From: DATLNF01 sp035536235
GTDB taxonomy: Bacteria; Actinomycetota; Actinomycetes; BP-191
Direction: 5' to 3'
Length of the DNA: 12,008 bases
Assembly (NCBI GenBank): GCA_035536235.1
Contig: DATLOQ010000161.1
Span: 1 to 12,008, forward strand
Part shown: positions 1 through 11,813 of the stretch, in pieces
Layout: each line of letters opens with the position of its first letter
Numbering within the stretch: the first letter of the stretch is position 1
Translations under genes and position numbers: made by a program
Notes under the pieces: generated by a model
Databases searched by the model: none
What the model saw: only the letters and a program-made list of their open reading frames with translations
Told to the model about the DNA's origin: nothing

Positions 1-609
1 CCCCACCAGGTCGGCGCCGTCCGCGATGGCCTGGCGGGGGGTGGCCACCCGCGCCTGGTCGTCGCGGCTGGCGCCTGCCGGGCGTACGCCGGGAGTGATC
101 AACGTGATCTCCGGGCCGACTTCGGCGCGGACAGCGGCGACCTCGTGGGGGCTGCACACCAGGGCGCGCGCTCCGGCGGCGACCGCGAGCACCGCGAGCC
201 GACGTACTGCGTCGAACGCGGGGCCGGCGATCCCGATGCGGGACAGCGCCGCGTCGTCGAGCGAGGTGAGCACGGTGACCCCGGTGATCTTGACCTCGGG
301 CGCGGCTTCGACGGCGGCCCGCATCATCTCGGTGCCGCCGGCGGCATGCACCGTGAGGTAGTCAGGGTGGAGACGCGCGACGGAGCGGGCGGCACCGGCC
401 ACGGTAGTCGGGATGTCGTGGAGCTTCAGGTCGAGGAACAGCCCTACGTCGGTGCCGCCGCGGACCACCGCGACCACATGGGGCCCATGGGCGCAGAAGA
501 GCTCGAGGCCGACCTTGATCACCGCGACGTGCGGCTGCACTGCAAGAGCCCACTTCGCGGCAGTGTCGATGTCCTTCGCGTCCAGCGCGACGGCGATGGG
601 CGCGGTCAC
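1..609 (-). CDS. pyrF: Orotidine 5'-phosphate decarboxylase, 3' end outside window
   Basis: Catalyses the last step of UMP synthesis, OMP to UMP plus CO2, in the cytoplasm. The 203 visible codons form a TIM-barrel protein of the PyrF type I kind. An early VALD is followed by IKVGLELF, then the active-site block FLDLKLHDIPTTV (about residues 58-70) with the catalytic Asp-Lys-Asp pattern. VTVLTSLD follows, and then ITPGVRP, one phosphate-binding element. The window ends at GADLVG, exactly where the family continues with Gly-Arg-Pro, so roughly 25-35 residues are missing. The start is GTG at 609. It shares GTGA with the pyrD stop, so translation is probably coupled to pyrD. Motif order and operon position make the assignment secure; only the C-terminus is unseen. 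Confidence 0.95.
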   Translation of the reverse strand, partial: MTAPIAVALDAKDIDTAAKWALAVQPHVAVIKVGLELFCAHGPHVVAVVRGGTDVGLFLDLKLHDIPTTVAGAARSVARLHPDYLTVHAAGGTEMMRAAVEAAPEVKITGVTVLTSLDDAALSRIGIAGPAFDAVRRLAVLAVAAGARALVCSPHEVAAVRAEVGPEITLITPGVRPAGASRDDQARVATPRQAIADGADLVG

Positions 610-1649
610 TGCGGGTCGCCGGCTTCGTCCGGCTGCGGGTCGTAGTGGTCGGGCGCCGCGCTCCGGGCCGGCGTCTCCGGGGGACGGTGAGCGAGGCCCA
701 CGGCGTCAGCGAACGCGTCGATGCCGCGCGTCGCCAGCGCCGTACGCAGCTCGGCCAGCACGCGTGCCGGAGCGCCCGGGTCACCGAAGACCGCGGTGCC
801 GACCTGCACGGCGGAGGCCCCGGCGAGCACGAACTCCAGCGCGTCGAGGCCGGTGCGGATGCCGCCGATCCCGATGAGCGGCACTTCGGGCATCGCCTGG
901 TGCACCTGCCACACCGCGCGCACCGCGACCGGGCGAATCGCCGGACCGGACAGGCCGCCCGTCGTACCGGCCAGCGCCGGGCGCATGGTGTCGGTGTCGA
1001 TGACCAGGCCGAGCAGGGTGTTGATGAGCGAGAGGCCGTGTGCACCCGAGTCGACGCACGCCCGCGCGATGGACACGATGTCGGTGACATCGGGTGAGAG
1101 CTTGGCGAAGATCGGGACGTTGGCGTGGCGCTTCACCGCGGCGATGACGTCACCGGCAGCGCGGGGGTCGCAGGCGAACACCGTGCCGCGGTCCTCGACG
1201 TTGGGGCAGCTGATGTTGACCTCGAGCGCCACCATGCCTGGCTTGCCGCGGAGCTTCAGCGCCAGCTTGGCGAACTCGTCGACCGATCCCCCCGCGATCG
1301 ACACGACCGTCCGCGCACCGCGATCGGCAAGCCACGGCAGGTCGCGCTCGAGGAAGTGCTCGATGCCCGGGCCCTGCAGGCCGATGGAGTTGAGCATGCC
1401 GCTCGGCGTCTCCGCCATCCGCGGGGTGGGCCGCCCGGAGCGGGCCGCCAGCATGATCGACTTGGTGACCATCGCGCCGAGAGCAGCGACGTCGAGGAAC
1501 TGGTGCAGCTCCTGCCCCGCGGCCGAGCAGCCGGAGGCGGTGAAGACCGGGTTGGGAAACCAGGTGCCGGCCAGCCGGGTGCCCATGTCCACGGACTCGA
1601 ATCCCGGGCTGTGCTGGGAGAGCAGCCGTACGTCGTCGCCCCGACTCAT
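606..1649 (-). CDS. pyrD: Dihydroorotate dehydrogenase, class 1B catalytic subunit
   Basis: Oxidises dihydroorotate to orotate using FMN. This is a 347-residue TIM barrel. The FMN/substrate block VTKSIM lies near residue 61 and NSIGLQGPG near 87. EVNISCPN (143-150) places Cys148 as the catalytic base; a Cys here marks class 1, whereas the membrane-bound class 2 enzymes have Ser. FAKLSP (181-186), GGLSGPAIRP (231-240), GIGGI (260-264) and GTAVF (284-288) complete the FMN phosphate site. Adjacent pyrK makes class 1B (NAD-linked) the natural reading, rather than the fumarate-linked class 1A. There is no N-terminal membrane helix. The last ~25 residues are a Pro/Asp-rich tail that looks disordered. 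The ATG start overlaps the pyrK stop as ATGA, and the stop overlaps the pyrF GTG. Confidence 0.96.
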   Translation of the reverse strand: MSRGDDVRLLSQHSPGFESVDMGTRLAGTWFPNPVFTASGCSAAGQELHQFLDVAALGAMVTKSIMLAARSGRPTPRMAETPSGMLNSIGLQGPGIEHFLERDLPWLADRGARTVVSIAGGSVDEFAKLALKLRGKPGMVALEVNISCPNVEDRGTVFACDPRAAGDVIAAVKRHANVPIFAKLSPDVTDIVSIARACVDSGAHGLSLINTLLGLVIDTDTMRPALAGTTGGLSGPAIRPVAVRAVWQVHQAMPEVPLIGIGGIRTGLDALEFVLAGASAVQVGTAVFGDPGAPARVLAELRTALATRGIDAFADAVGLAHRPPETPARSAAPDHYDPQPDEAGDPQ

Positions 1650-2490
1650 CTCGGCGCGCCGAGGCAGTCGTCGGGCACCGTCCCGAGAGCATCCCAGCGG
1701 ATGCGGTTGCCCATGAAGACCGGGCCCTCGACGCAGGAGCGCACCATGCGGGTCTGCCCACTCTCGTCGCGAACCGGCAGCACGCAGGTCATGCAGACCC
1801 CGATGCCGCAGGCCATGGACTCCTCGACGGCGACCTGGCTGGGAATGCCGTGCGCCTCAGCGATGGCAGCGACGGAGCGGAGCATGCCCATCGGACCGCA
1901 GGCGTAGACGACGTCGCTGCCGGTGCGCTCGATCACCCCCGGCAGGACGTCGGAGACCCAGCCCTTCTCACCTTGCGAGCCGTCGTCGGTGGTGAAGACC
2001 ACTGATGAGGACATCCGCTTGGCGTCCAGCGCACCGAAGAGCCGGTCCGCCGTCGCCGCGCCGACGATGAAGTCGACCCGGCATCCCTTGGCGCGCAGAG
2101 TCTCGGCGAGAGAGAAGAGCGGCGAGGTGCCATAGCCGCCGCCGACCAGCGTGGCGGTGACTTTCTCCTTCGGCAGCTTGAACGGCCGACCCAGCGGGCC
2201 GACGACGTCTACCGGGTCGTGCTGGCGCAGCTTCGAGAGCCACTCGGTGCCCCGTCCCGCCACTGCGAAGACGAATTCCACCGTGCCGCCGAAGACGCCC
2301 TTCTCGCTCACCGAGTAGATGGAGAAGGCTCTGCGCAGCACCATCGACGTCTGCGGGCCACCCACCGCGAGCGCGACGAACTGGCCGGGTCGAGCCTGCC
2401 CGGCGATCCCCGGCGCCACCAGGGTCATCGACTGGTAGGCACCCAGCTTCTTCACGGACAGCACCTCGCCGACCACCTGCACCGGAGGCA

Positions 2491-2491
<1 letters not shown>
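1646..2491 (-). CDS. pyrK: Dihydroorotate dehydrogenase electron-transfer subunit
   Basis: Iron-sulfur flavoprotein of the ferredoxin-reductase family. It passes electrons from FMN of PyrD through a 2Fe-2S cluster and FAD to NAD+ in a PyrD2-PyrK2 complex (family knowledge). The 281-residue product has the FAD motif RRAFSIYS (53-60), a Gly-rich nucleotide-binding segment VGGGYGTSPL (116-125) and YACGPMGM near 196. Four cysteines, C228, C233, C236 and C253, are spaced C-x4-C-x2-C-x16-C, the PyrK cluster pattern. The frame stays open far upstream inside carB, but the true start is ATG at 2491. Homology begins there, GAGGAGG lies 7 bases upstream, and the ATG overlaps the carB stop as TGATG. The stop overlaps pyrD as ATGA. 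Confidence 0.95.
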
Positions 2492-5832
<3,341 letters not shown>

Positions 5833-5834
5833 CG

Positions 5835-6134
5835 CTAGTGCTCAGCCTCCGCGCCCGGCTCGGCTTCGCCCTCAGTGCTGATCTCGCTGTCGGCCTTCGA
5901 CGGGATCGCGTCGTTGAGGGCCACCGCCAGGATCACCGAGGCGAGAATCGTGACGAGGCCGATCAGCGCTGCGGTCAGCAGCCAGGCCGGCGTCGGCGGC
6001 GTGCCGCGGACGACGCCGGCGTTGGGGTCGGCGCTGCCGTGGCCGCCCGAGCCGTGGTCGTCGCCATGGCCGTGCGGATCTGCGCTGTGTGGATCTGCGC
6101 CGTGCGGTTGCTGCGGAGGAAGCGTGCCGCTCAT
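5835..6134 (-). CDS. Unknown His-rich single-pass membrane protein
   Basis: I do not recognise this 99-residue product. Residues 1-48 are polar and rich in His, Asp, Gly and Pro, with His at 11, 16, 21, 23, 27 and 32 and a loose repeat (ADPH, ADPHGHG, DDHGSGGHGS). One clear hydrophobic helix (about 50-73, starting AWLLTAALIGLVTI) follows. The C-terminal tail is acidic and Glu-rich (about 75-99). There is no signal-peptidase-type site after the helix, so a signal anchor is more likely than secretion. Charge balance around the helix (Arg43 before; Asp and Glu dominate after) weakly favours the His-rich end inside. The His-rich segment could bind metal ions, but this is inference. The ATG overlaps the upstream gene as ATGA, and the stop is 2 bases before carB. 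Third-position GC fits a real gene. Confidence 0.8.
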   Translation of the reverse strand: MSGTLPPQQPHGADPHSADPHGHGDDHGSGGHGSADPNAGVVRGTPPTPAWLLTAALIGLVTILASVILAVALNDAIPSKADSEISTEGEAEPGAEAEH

Positions 6135-6525
6135 GAGGTGCCTTCCGTCGGGGTAGTGGGTACGTCGTGGACGCCGGCAGCGCGCGCCGCGGTCCAGATC
6201 TCGCGCGCCTCGCCGGGTGCCAGCAGGCCGACCCGCAGCGCGAAGCGGGTCGCGCCTTCCAGGCTGGCCGCCATGGCGTCGAGGCGCCCGGAGGACCGGG
6301 CCGGCGCTCCCAGCGCCTGCTCCGCAGCATGGGCGGCGCGAGCCGAGCTCATCCGCTCGACCTCCTCACGCAGCAGCGCCCGCGCGCGCTCGCGCAGCGC
6401 CGGGTCGATGTCCGACCCCGCTGTCGACGGCGAGTCCAAGGACACCACGCCGAGCTGGCGCACCCCACTGCCGCTGATGTTCTTGCCGGCCGCGCGTGCC
6501 GCTGCCGTCGCCCGCTCCGTCCCGG

Positions 6526-6529
<4 letters not shown>
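6131..6529 (-). CDS. Unknown small soluble helical protein
   Basis: I do not recognise this 132-residue product. It has no membrane segment or signal peptide. Residues 1-40 are Ala/Gly/Ser-rich and probably flexible. Residues 43-70 (from PALRERARALLREEVERM) and about 83-120 (through RFALRVGLLAPGEAREIWTA) have the amphipathic look of helices. The tail is Thr/Pro-rich. No catalytic motif or metal ligand cluster is visible. It starts with an ATG overlapping the carA stop as ATGA and ends overlapping the next small gene as ATGA, so it is a bona fide operon member. Its place between the two subunit genes of carbamoyl-phosphate synthase invites a role around that enzyme, but nothing in the sequence demonstrates it. 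Confidence 0.8.
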
Positions 6530-8081
<1,552 letters not shown>

Positions 8082-8085
<4 letters not shown>

Positions 8086-9392
8086 GTGATCTTCCCGTCC
8101 AGCACCGTGGGGCGCCCGCGCAGGAAGGTCGCGATCACCCGGGCCGGCAGAGATCGCCCAGCGAAGGGGGTGTTGCGGCTGCGTGACGCCAGCCCAGCCG
8201 GGTCCACGGTCCAGCGAGCCGCCGGGTCGACGAGGGTGAGGTTGGCTGGGGCGCCGACGACCAGCGCCCGGCCATGGTCACTCAACCCGCCGATGCGGGC
8301 CGGGCGCACCGACATCCGGTCGGCCACCTGCGCCCAGGTCATCAGACCAGTGGTCACCATCGACTCGGCGACGACGGACAGCGCGGTCTCGAGTCCGAGC
8401 ATCCCGAACGCAGCGCAGCCCCACTCGGTCTCCTTGTCCTCCAGCGCGTGTGGCGCGTGGTCCGTGGCGACCGCGTCGATCGTGCCGTCGGCGAGACCCT
8501 GACGCAGCGCCTCGACGTCGTCCCCCGTACGCAAGGGCGGGTTCACTTTGTAGACCGGGTCGTAGGTGGCGGCGAGGTCATCCGTGAGCAGCAGGTGGTG
8601 CGGCGTGACCTCGGCGGTGACGGAGATCCCGCGCTCCTTGGCCAGGCGGATGATCTCGACAGAGCCGGCCGTGGACACGTGGCAGACGTGCAGCCGGGAG
8701 CCGACCCAGCCGGCGAGCATCACGTCGCGGGCGATGATCGCCTCCTCGGCGACGCACGGCCAGCCGGCCAGGCCGAGGCGCGCAGACACCACGCCCTCGT
8801 TCATCTGGGCACCTTCAGTGAGCCGGGGCTCCTGCGCGTGCTGGGCGATGACGCCGTCGAAGGCCTTGACGTACTCGAGCGCACGTCGCATCAGCCCAGC
8901 GTCGGAGACGCAGTGGCCGTCGTCGGAGAAGACCCGCACTCGCGCAGCGGAGTCAGCCATCGCGCCGAGCTCGGCGAGGGCCTCGCCGCGCAGCCCGACG
9001 GTGACCGCCCCGACGGGCTGCACGTCGCAGTGCCCCGCGTCGCGGCCGAGTCGCCACACCTGCTCGACGACTCCGGCGACGTCTGCCACCGGGTCCGTGT
9101 TGGCCATCGCGTGCACCGCTGTGAAGCCGCCGAGCGCGGCCGCTCGAGTGCCGGAGGCGACGGTCTCGGCGTCCTCCCGGCCAGGCTCACGGAGGTGGGT
9201 GTGCAGGTCAACGAGACCGGGCAGCGCCAGCAGTCCGCTGGCCTCGATGACCTGGGTGCCGCGGTCGTCAAGGCCCGCGCCCAGCTCGGTGACGACGCCG
9301 TCCGCGAGCAGCAGGTCGGTCAGCGTCTCCGGACCGTCGGGGTCGACGAGGCGGACCCCGCGGATCAGCCAGCTGCCGTGCGGCTCACTCAC
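8082..9392 (-). CDS. pyrC: Dihydroorotase, class I
   Basis: Cyclises carbamoyl-aspartate to dihydroorotate; a cytoplasmic zinc amidohydrolase. The 436-residue product shows the metal-binding LVDLHTHLREPG, with His64 and His66. FSDDG (155-159) supplies the acidic bridging ligand of class I enzymes instead of a carboxylated Lys. His185, His238 (in CHVSTAGS) and Asp311 in ATDHAPH follow. MANTDP (96-101) and NPPLR (284-288) are substrate-pocket motifs. All ligands are present, so it should be an active enzyme and not one of the inactive dihydroorotase-like partners. The start is GTG at 9392, overlapping the pyrB stop as GTGA; the stop overlaps the carA ATG. The C-terminal beta-domain (NTPFAGRSL and onward) is complete. 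Confidence 0.97.
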
Positions 9393-10342
9393 TCGGACAC
9401 CTCTCCCTCTCCATCAGCACTGCCGTCAGTGCCACCGAGCATCAGGTAGAGCAGCGCCATCCGGACGCTGACCCCATTGGTGACCTGGTCGACGATCGTC
9501 GATCGCACCGAGTCGGCCACCTCGGCGGCGATCTCGACCCCGCGGTTCATCGGTCCGGGGTGCATCACGACCGCGTCGTCCGGGAGCGTCGCCATCCGGT
9601 CGACGTCGAGGCCGTAGCGCCGGCTGTACTCCCGGCTGCTGGGAAAGTACGCCGCACCCATCCGCTCGCGCTGGACCCGCAGCATCATCACGACGTCGCT
9701 CTTGGGAAGGACGGAGTCGAGGTCGTAGGACACGGTCGTCGGCCAGGTCTCGACGCCGACAGGCAGCAGCGTGGGGGGCGCCACCAGCGTGGTCTCCGCA
9801 CCGAGGGTGTTCAGCAGCAGGACGTTGGAGCGAGCCACCCGCGAGTGGATGATGTCGCCGACGATGGTGACGCGCAGGCCTTCGAGGCGACCCAGTCGCT
9901 GGCGCATGGTGAACGCATCCAGCAGGGCTTGCGTCGGGTGCTCGTGCGTGCCGTCGCCGGCGTTGATCACCGAGCCCTGAATCCAGCCCGCGAGCCGGTG
10001 CGGGGCACCACTGGCGTGGTGGCGGATGACGACGGCGTCGGCGCCCATCGCCTCGAGAGTCCACGCCGTGTCCTTGAGGCTCTCCCCCTTGGACACGCTG
10101 CTGCCCTTGGCAGAGAAGGTGACGACGTCGGCCGAGAGGCGCTTGGCGGCGAGCTCGAACGAGGTGCGCGTGCGCGTGGAGTCCTCGTAGAAGAGGTTGA
10201 CGACGGTGCGCCCGCGCAAGGTGGGCAGCTTCTTGATCGGGCGCTTGGCGATCTCGCTCAGCGTCTCCGCCGTGTCGAGGACCAGCAGGGCCTGCTCGCC
10301 GGTGAGGTCGGCGGCCGAGAGGAGGTGGCGAGGAAGGCTCAT
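9389..10342 (-). CDS. pyrB: Aspartate carbamoyltransferase catalytic subunit
   Basis: Joins carbamoyl phosphate and aspartate to carbamoyl-aspartate. The length of 317 residues is normal for the family. The carbamoyl-phosphate signature FYEDSTRTRTSFE lies at 51-63, the 80s loop GSSVSKGESLKDT at 80-92 with Ser and Lys in place, RHHASGAPH at 107-115, DGTHEHPTQALLD at 130-142, and the aspartate-domain HPGPMNRGVEI at 261-271. There is no pyrI regulatory gene, as expected for actinobacteria, so feedback must act elsewhere (PyrR, CarB). The ATG overlaps the pyrR stop as ATGA and the stop overlaps the pyrC GTG. The last 15 residues are an acidic Gly/Asp/Glu-rich tail beyond the conserved fold. Confidence 0.98.
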   Translation of the reverse strand: MSLPRHLLSAADLTGEQALLVLDTAETLSEIAKRPIKKLPTLRGRTVVNLFYEDSTRTRTSFELAAKRLSADVVTFSAKGSSVSKGESLKDTAWTLEAMGADAVVIRHHASGAPHRLAGWIQGSVINAGDGTHEHPTQALLDAFTMRQRLGRLEGLRVTIVGDIIHSRVARSNVLLLNTLGAETTLVAPPTLLPVGVETWPTTVSYDLDSVLPKSDVVMMLRVQRERMGAAYFPSSREYSRRYGLDVDRMATLPDDAVVMHPGPMNRGVEIAAEVADSVRSTIVDQVTNGVSVRMALLYLMLGGTDGSADGEGEVSE

Positions 10343-10980
10343 CGGGAGACCTCACTGTCCGCTGGGCCGAGGAGCACGCTGTCGCGGCCGTCGTACTCCT
10401 CGAGGAGCACGTGCACGGTCTCGCGCAATGAGGTCGGGATGTTCTTGCCCACGTAGTCGGCCCGGATCGGCAGCTCCCGGTGCCCGCGGTCCACCAGCAC
10501 GGCGAGCTGTACGGCGCTGGGCCGACCCAGGTCGGTGATCGCGTCGAGAGCGGCGCGCACCGTCCGGCCGGAGAAGAGGACGTCGTCGACCAGGACCACC
10601 ACCTTCCCGTCGATGCCGCCGGGGGGCAGCGCGGTGACCTCGAGCGCGCGCACCCCGCGCAGCCGCAGGTCGTCGCGGTACATCGTCGGGTCGACCGAGC
10701 CGACCGGGACCGTGGCGCCCTCGACGTCGGCGATGCGGGCCGCGATCCGCTGGGCCAGCGCCACGCCCCGAGTGGGGATCCCGAGCAGGACCACAGAGCC
10801 GGGGCCCTTGGTGCGCTCGAGCACCTCGTGCGCGATGCGCGTCAGCGCTCGCGCGACGTCCGCGGGCTCCAGCACCGGGCGGGCGGCGGAGGGGTCGCCG
10901 GTCACCGGACGGATGGGTCGGGCCTGGGCGGGACGTGGCGCGCCGGGTGAGCTCGCGCCAGGGTCGGTGACTGCAGCCAA
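10339..10980 (-). CDS. pyrR: PyrR, bifunctional pyr RNA-binding attenuation regulator/uracil phosphoribosyltransferase
   Basis: Binds UMP and then pyr mRNA to shut off the operon; the family often also converts uracil plus PRPP to UMP. Conserved sequence begins at RPVLEPADVARALTRIAHE and includes GIPTRG, DPTMYRDDL, the PRPP loop VVLVDDVLFSGRT (128-140 of this model) and LAVLVDRGHRELPIRADYVG (ending near 178), followed by KNIPTS. I chose TTG at 10980 (213 residues). AAGGGGG lies 9 bases upstream, and the only earlier in-frame start, GTG at 11007, falls inside the loop of the PyrR-binding RNA hairpin with no ribosome site before it. A start at GTG 10905 is also in frame but lacks a Shine-Dalgarno. 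The N-terminal ~30 residues are Pro/Ala-rich and not conserved in Bacillus PyrR. First gene of the operon; the stop overlaps the pyrB ATG. Confidence 0.95.
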   Translation of the reverse strand: MAAVTDPGASSPGAPRPAQARPIRPVTGDPSAARPVLEPADVARALTRIAHEVLERTKGPGSVVLLGIPTRGVALAQRIAARIADVEGATVPVGSVDPTMYRDDLRLRGVRALEVTALPPGGIDGKVVVLVDDVLFSGRTVRAALDAITDLGRPSAVQLAVLVDRGHRELPIRADYVGKNIPTSLRETVHVLLEEYDGRDSVLLGPADSEVSR

Positions 10981-10989
10981 CGACTCGCA

Positions 10990-11028
10990 CCCCCTTCCCC
11001 GCCTCACAGGACGGGTCGTTAAAGGGAA
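10990..11028 (-). promoter_or_regulatory. PyrR-binding RNA hairpin overlapping the pyrR ribosome-binding site
   Basis: On the minus-strand transcript the upper stem CCCGUC (11015-11010) pairs with GGCGGG (11003-10998), closing the hexaloop CUGUGA (11009-11004). This gives RUCCNGNGAGGY, the core of the PyrR-binding consensus ARUCCNGNGAGGYU known from Bacillus and mycobacterial pyr leaders; only the outermost A and U differ, as a compensating C-G pair. Below is a 5' internal bulge UAACGA (11021-11016) facing a single G, then a lower stem CCCUU (11026-11022) with AAGGG (10996-10992), extendable by two G-U pairs. The lower stem contains the pyrR Shine-Dalgarno AAGGGGG. No U-run follows, so this points to translational repression, not transcription attenuation. 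Confidence 0.85.
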
Positions 11029-11044
11029 GTTCTACGACCTGGGC

Positions 11045-11073
11045 ACCGTAGCAGGACGACGTACCGCGGTCGA
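11045..11073 (-). promoter_or_regulatory. Likely pyr operon promoter
   Basis: On the minus strand TCGACC (11073-11068) is followed after 17 bases by TACGGT (11050-11045), which fits the actinobacterial housekeeping pattern TTGACn-17/18-TAnnnT except for one -35 base. Transcription would start near 11038, giving a leader of about 58 bases that begins just before the PyrR hairpin. Pattern match only; the nearby TTGACC (11091-11086) has no well-spaced -10. Confidence 0.45.
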
Positions 11074-11111
11074 ATGGTTACGGTCGGTCAATAAGTGGGT
11101 ACTCGTTGTGC

Positions 11112-11141
11112 TTGACGGGACCGGGCCGGTGCCCCTACCGT
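11112..11141 (+). promoter_or_regulatory. bldD: Likely bldD promoter
   Basis: TTGACG (11112-11117) and TACCGT (11136-11141) are separated by 18 bases, a good match to the actinobacterial primary sigma factor consensus. The predicted start near 11148 leaves an unusually long leader of about 170 bases before the bldD ATG. It diverges from the pyr promoter, with about 40 bases between the two -35 elements. Confidence 0.5.
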
Positions 11142-11153
11142 CACTTTCAGTAG

Positions 11154-11166
11154 TCACACTGCGAAT
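11154..11166 (+). promoter_or_regulatory. BldD-box-like site, possible autoregulatory operator
   Basis: TCACACTGCGAAT matches the BldD box TnACnC(A/T)GnGTnA at all fixed positions of the left half and at the central GnG, and misses the right-hand T and A. It lies immediately downstream of the predicted bldD transcription start, where a bound dimer would block initiation. BldD of Streptomyces represses its own gene, so the position is sensible, but 13 bases with two mismatches is weak evidence alone. Confidence 0.4.
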
Positions 11167-11219
11167 AAGCACTAGCGCGGCCGAAAGCGATGAAGCCCGG
11201 GGACCTGCGGTCACCACGC

Positions 11220-11300
11220 CCCACCTCGGTGGGCATCCCCGGGTGGAGCTAGTGGTGAGACCGGCGTCCGCGTTTCGGTATCCACGCACCACCCGGTGCG
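11220..11300 (+). repeat. Inverted repeats in the bldD leader
   Basis: Three short perfect pairings lie in the untranslated leader. CCCAC/GTGGG (11220-11224 with 11229-11233, loop CTCG). CGCACC/GGTGCG (11285-11290 with 11295-11300, loop ACCC). CCGGGTGG (11239-11246) with CCACCCGG (11289-11296). The last two are mutually exclusive because they share bases. The second ends 10 bases before the ribosome site. GC-rich sequence makes such pairs fairly common, so function is uncertain. I see no gene in 11074-11310. Confidence 0.35.
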
Positions 11301-11310
11301 CGGCCGCGAC

Positions 11311-11315
11311 GGGAG
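11311..11315 (+). promoter_or_regulatory. Ribosome-binding site of bldD
   Basis: GGGAG ends 6 bases before the ATG at 11322 and directly abuts an earlier in-frame ATG at 11316. The spacing therefore selects 11322 as the start, giving a product that begins MSDYAKVLGA, in register with Streptomyces BldD. Confidence 0.7.
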
Positions 11316-11321
11316 ATGTCG

Positions 11322-11813
11322 ATGTCTGATTACGCCAAGGTGCTCGGCGCGCGACTGCGAGCCATCCGCACCCAGCAGGGAATGTCCCTCCACGGGGTGG
11401 AGGAGAAGTCAGGTGGCCGCTGGAAGGCCGTCGTCGTCGGCTCGTACGAGCGCGGTGACCGCGCCGTGACCGTGCAGCGCCTCGCTGAGCTGGCCGAGTT
11501 CTACTCGGTGCCGATCCACGAGCTGCTGCCGGACGGCCTCGCGGCGACGTTGGCCGAGCCGGCCCCTCGCATCGTGATCGACCTCGAGCAGCTCAGCCAC
11601 GTGCCGGCCGACCAGGCAGCACCGCTGGCCCGCTACGCCGCGACCATCCAGGGTCAGCGGGGGGACTACAACGGTCGAGTGCTCTCCATCCGCCAGGAAG
11701 ACCTGCGGTCCCTCGCCGTGATCTACGACGCGCAGCCGCACACGCTGGCGGACCAGCTCATCGACTGGGGCGTGCTCTCCGCCGAAGCCCGGCGCGCCGT
11801 CGACGCCCTCTAG
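11322..11813 (+). CDS. bldD: BldD-family c-di-GMP-responsive transcriptional regulator
   Basis: Dimeric DNA-binding protein that in sporulating actinobacteria represses developmental genes when clamped by tetrameric c-di-GMP. The 163-residue product has an Xre-type helix-turn-helix domain (about 1-70; YAKVLGARLRAIRTQQGMSL, then WKAVVVGSYERGDRAVTVQR). This is nearly identical to Streptomyces BldD as I recall it. A short variable linker (about 71-83) is followed by the BldD C-terminal domain. The c-di-GMP signature RGD-x8-RQDD appears as RGD (113-115), x8, RQED (124-127), a single conservative Asp-to-Glu change. It is transcribed away from the pyr operon and converges with nusB. A possible BldD box at its own promoter suggests autoregulation. 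In a non-sporulating host its targets may differ. Confidence 0.95.
   Translation: MSDYAKVLGARLRAIRTQQGMSLHGVEEKSGGRWKAVVVGSYERGDRAVTVQRLAELAEFYSVPIHELLPDGLAATLAEPAPRIVIDLEQLSHVPADQAAPLARYAATIQGQRGDYNGRVLSIRQEDLRSLAVIYDAQPHTLADQLIDWGVLSAEARRAVDAL

Noticed and set aside
26..645. Plus-strand open frames of 111 and 166 codons at the left end
   Set aside because: They lie opposite pyrF, whose GTG-started frame encodes all expected motifs across this stretch.
10985..11030. A transcription attenuator (terminator/antiterminator) in the pyrR leader
   Set aside because: The hairpin is not followed by a U-run and there is no second competing stem before the start codon; sequestration of the ribosome site explains the structure better.
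11086..11091. Minus-strand TTGACC as the -35 of the pyr promoter
   Set aside because: No TAnnnT lies 16-19 bases downstream; the TCGACC/TACGGT pair fits better.
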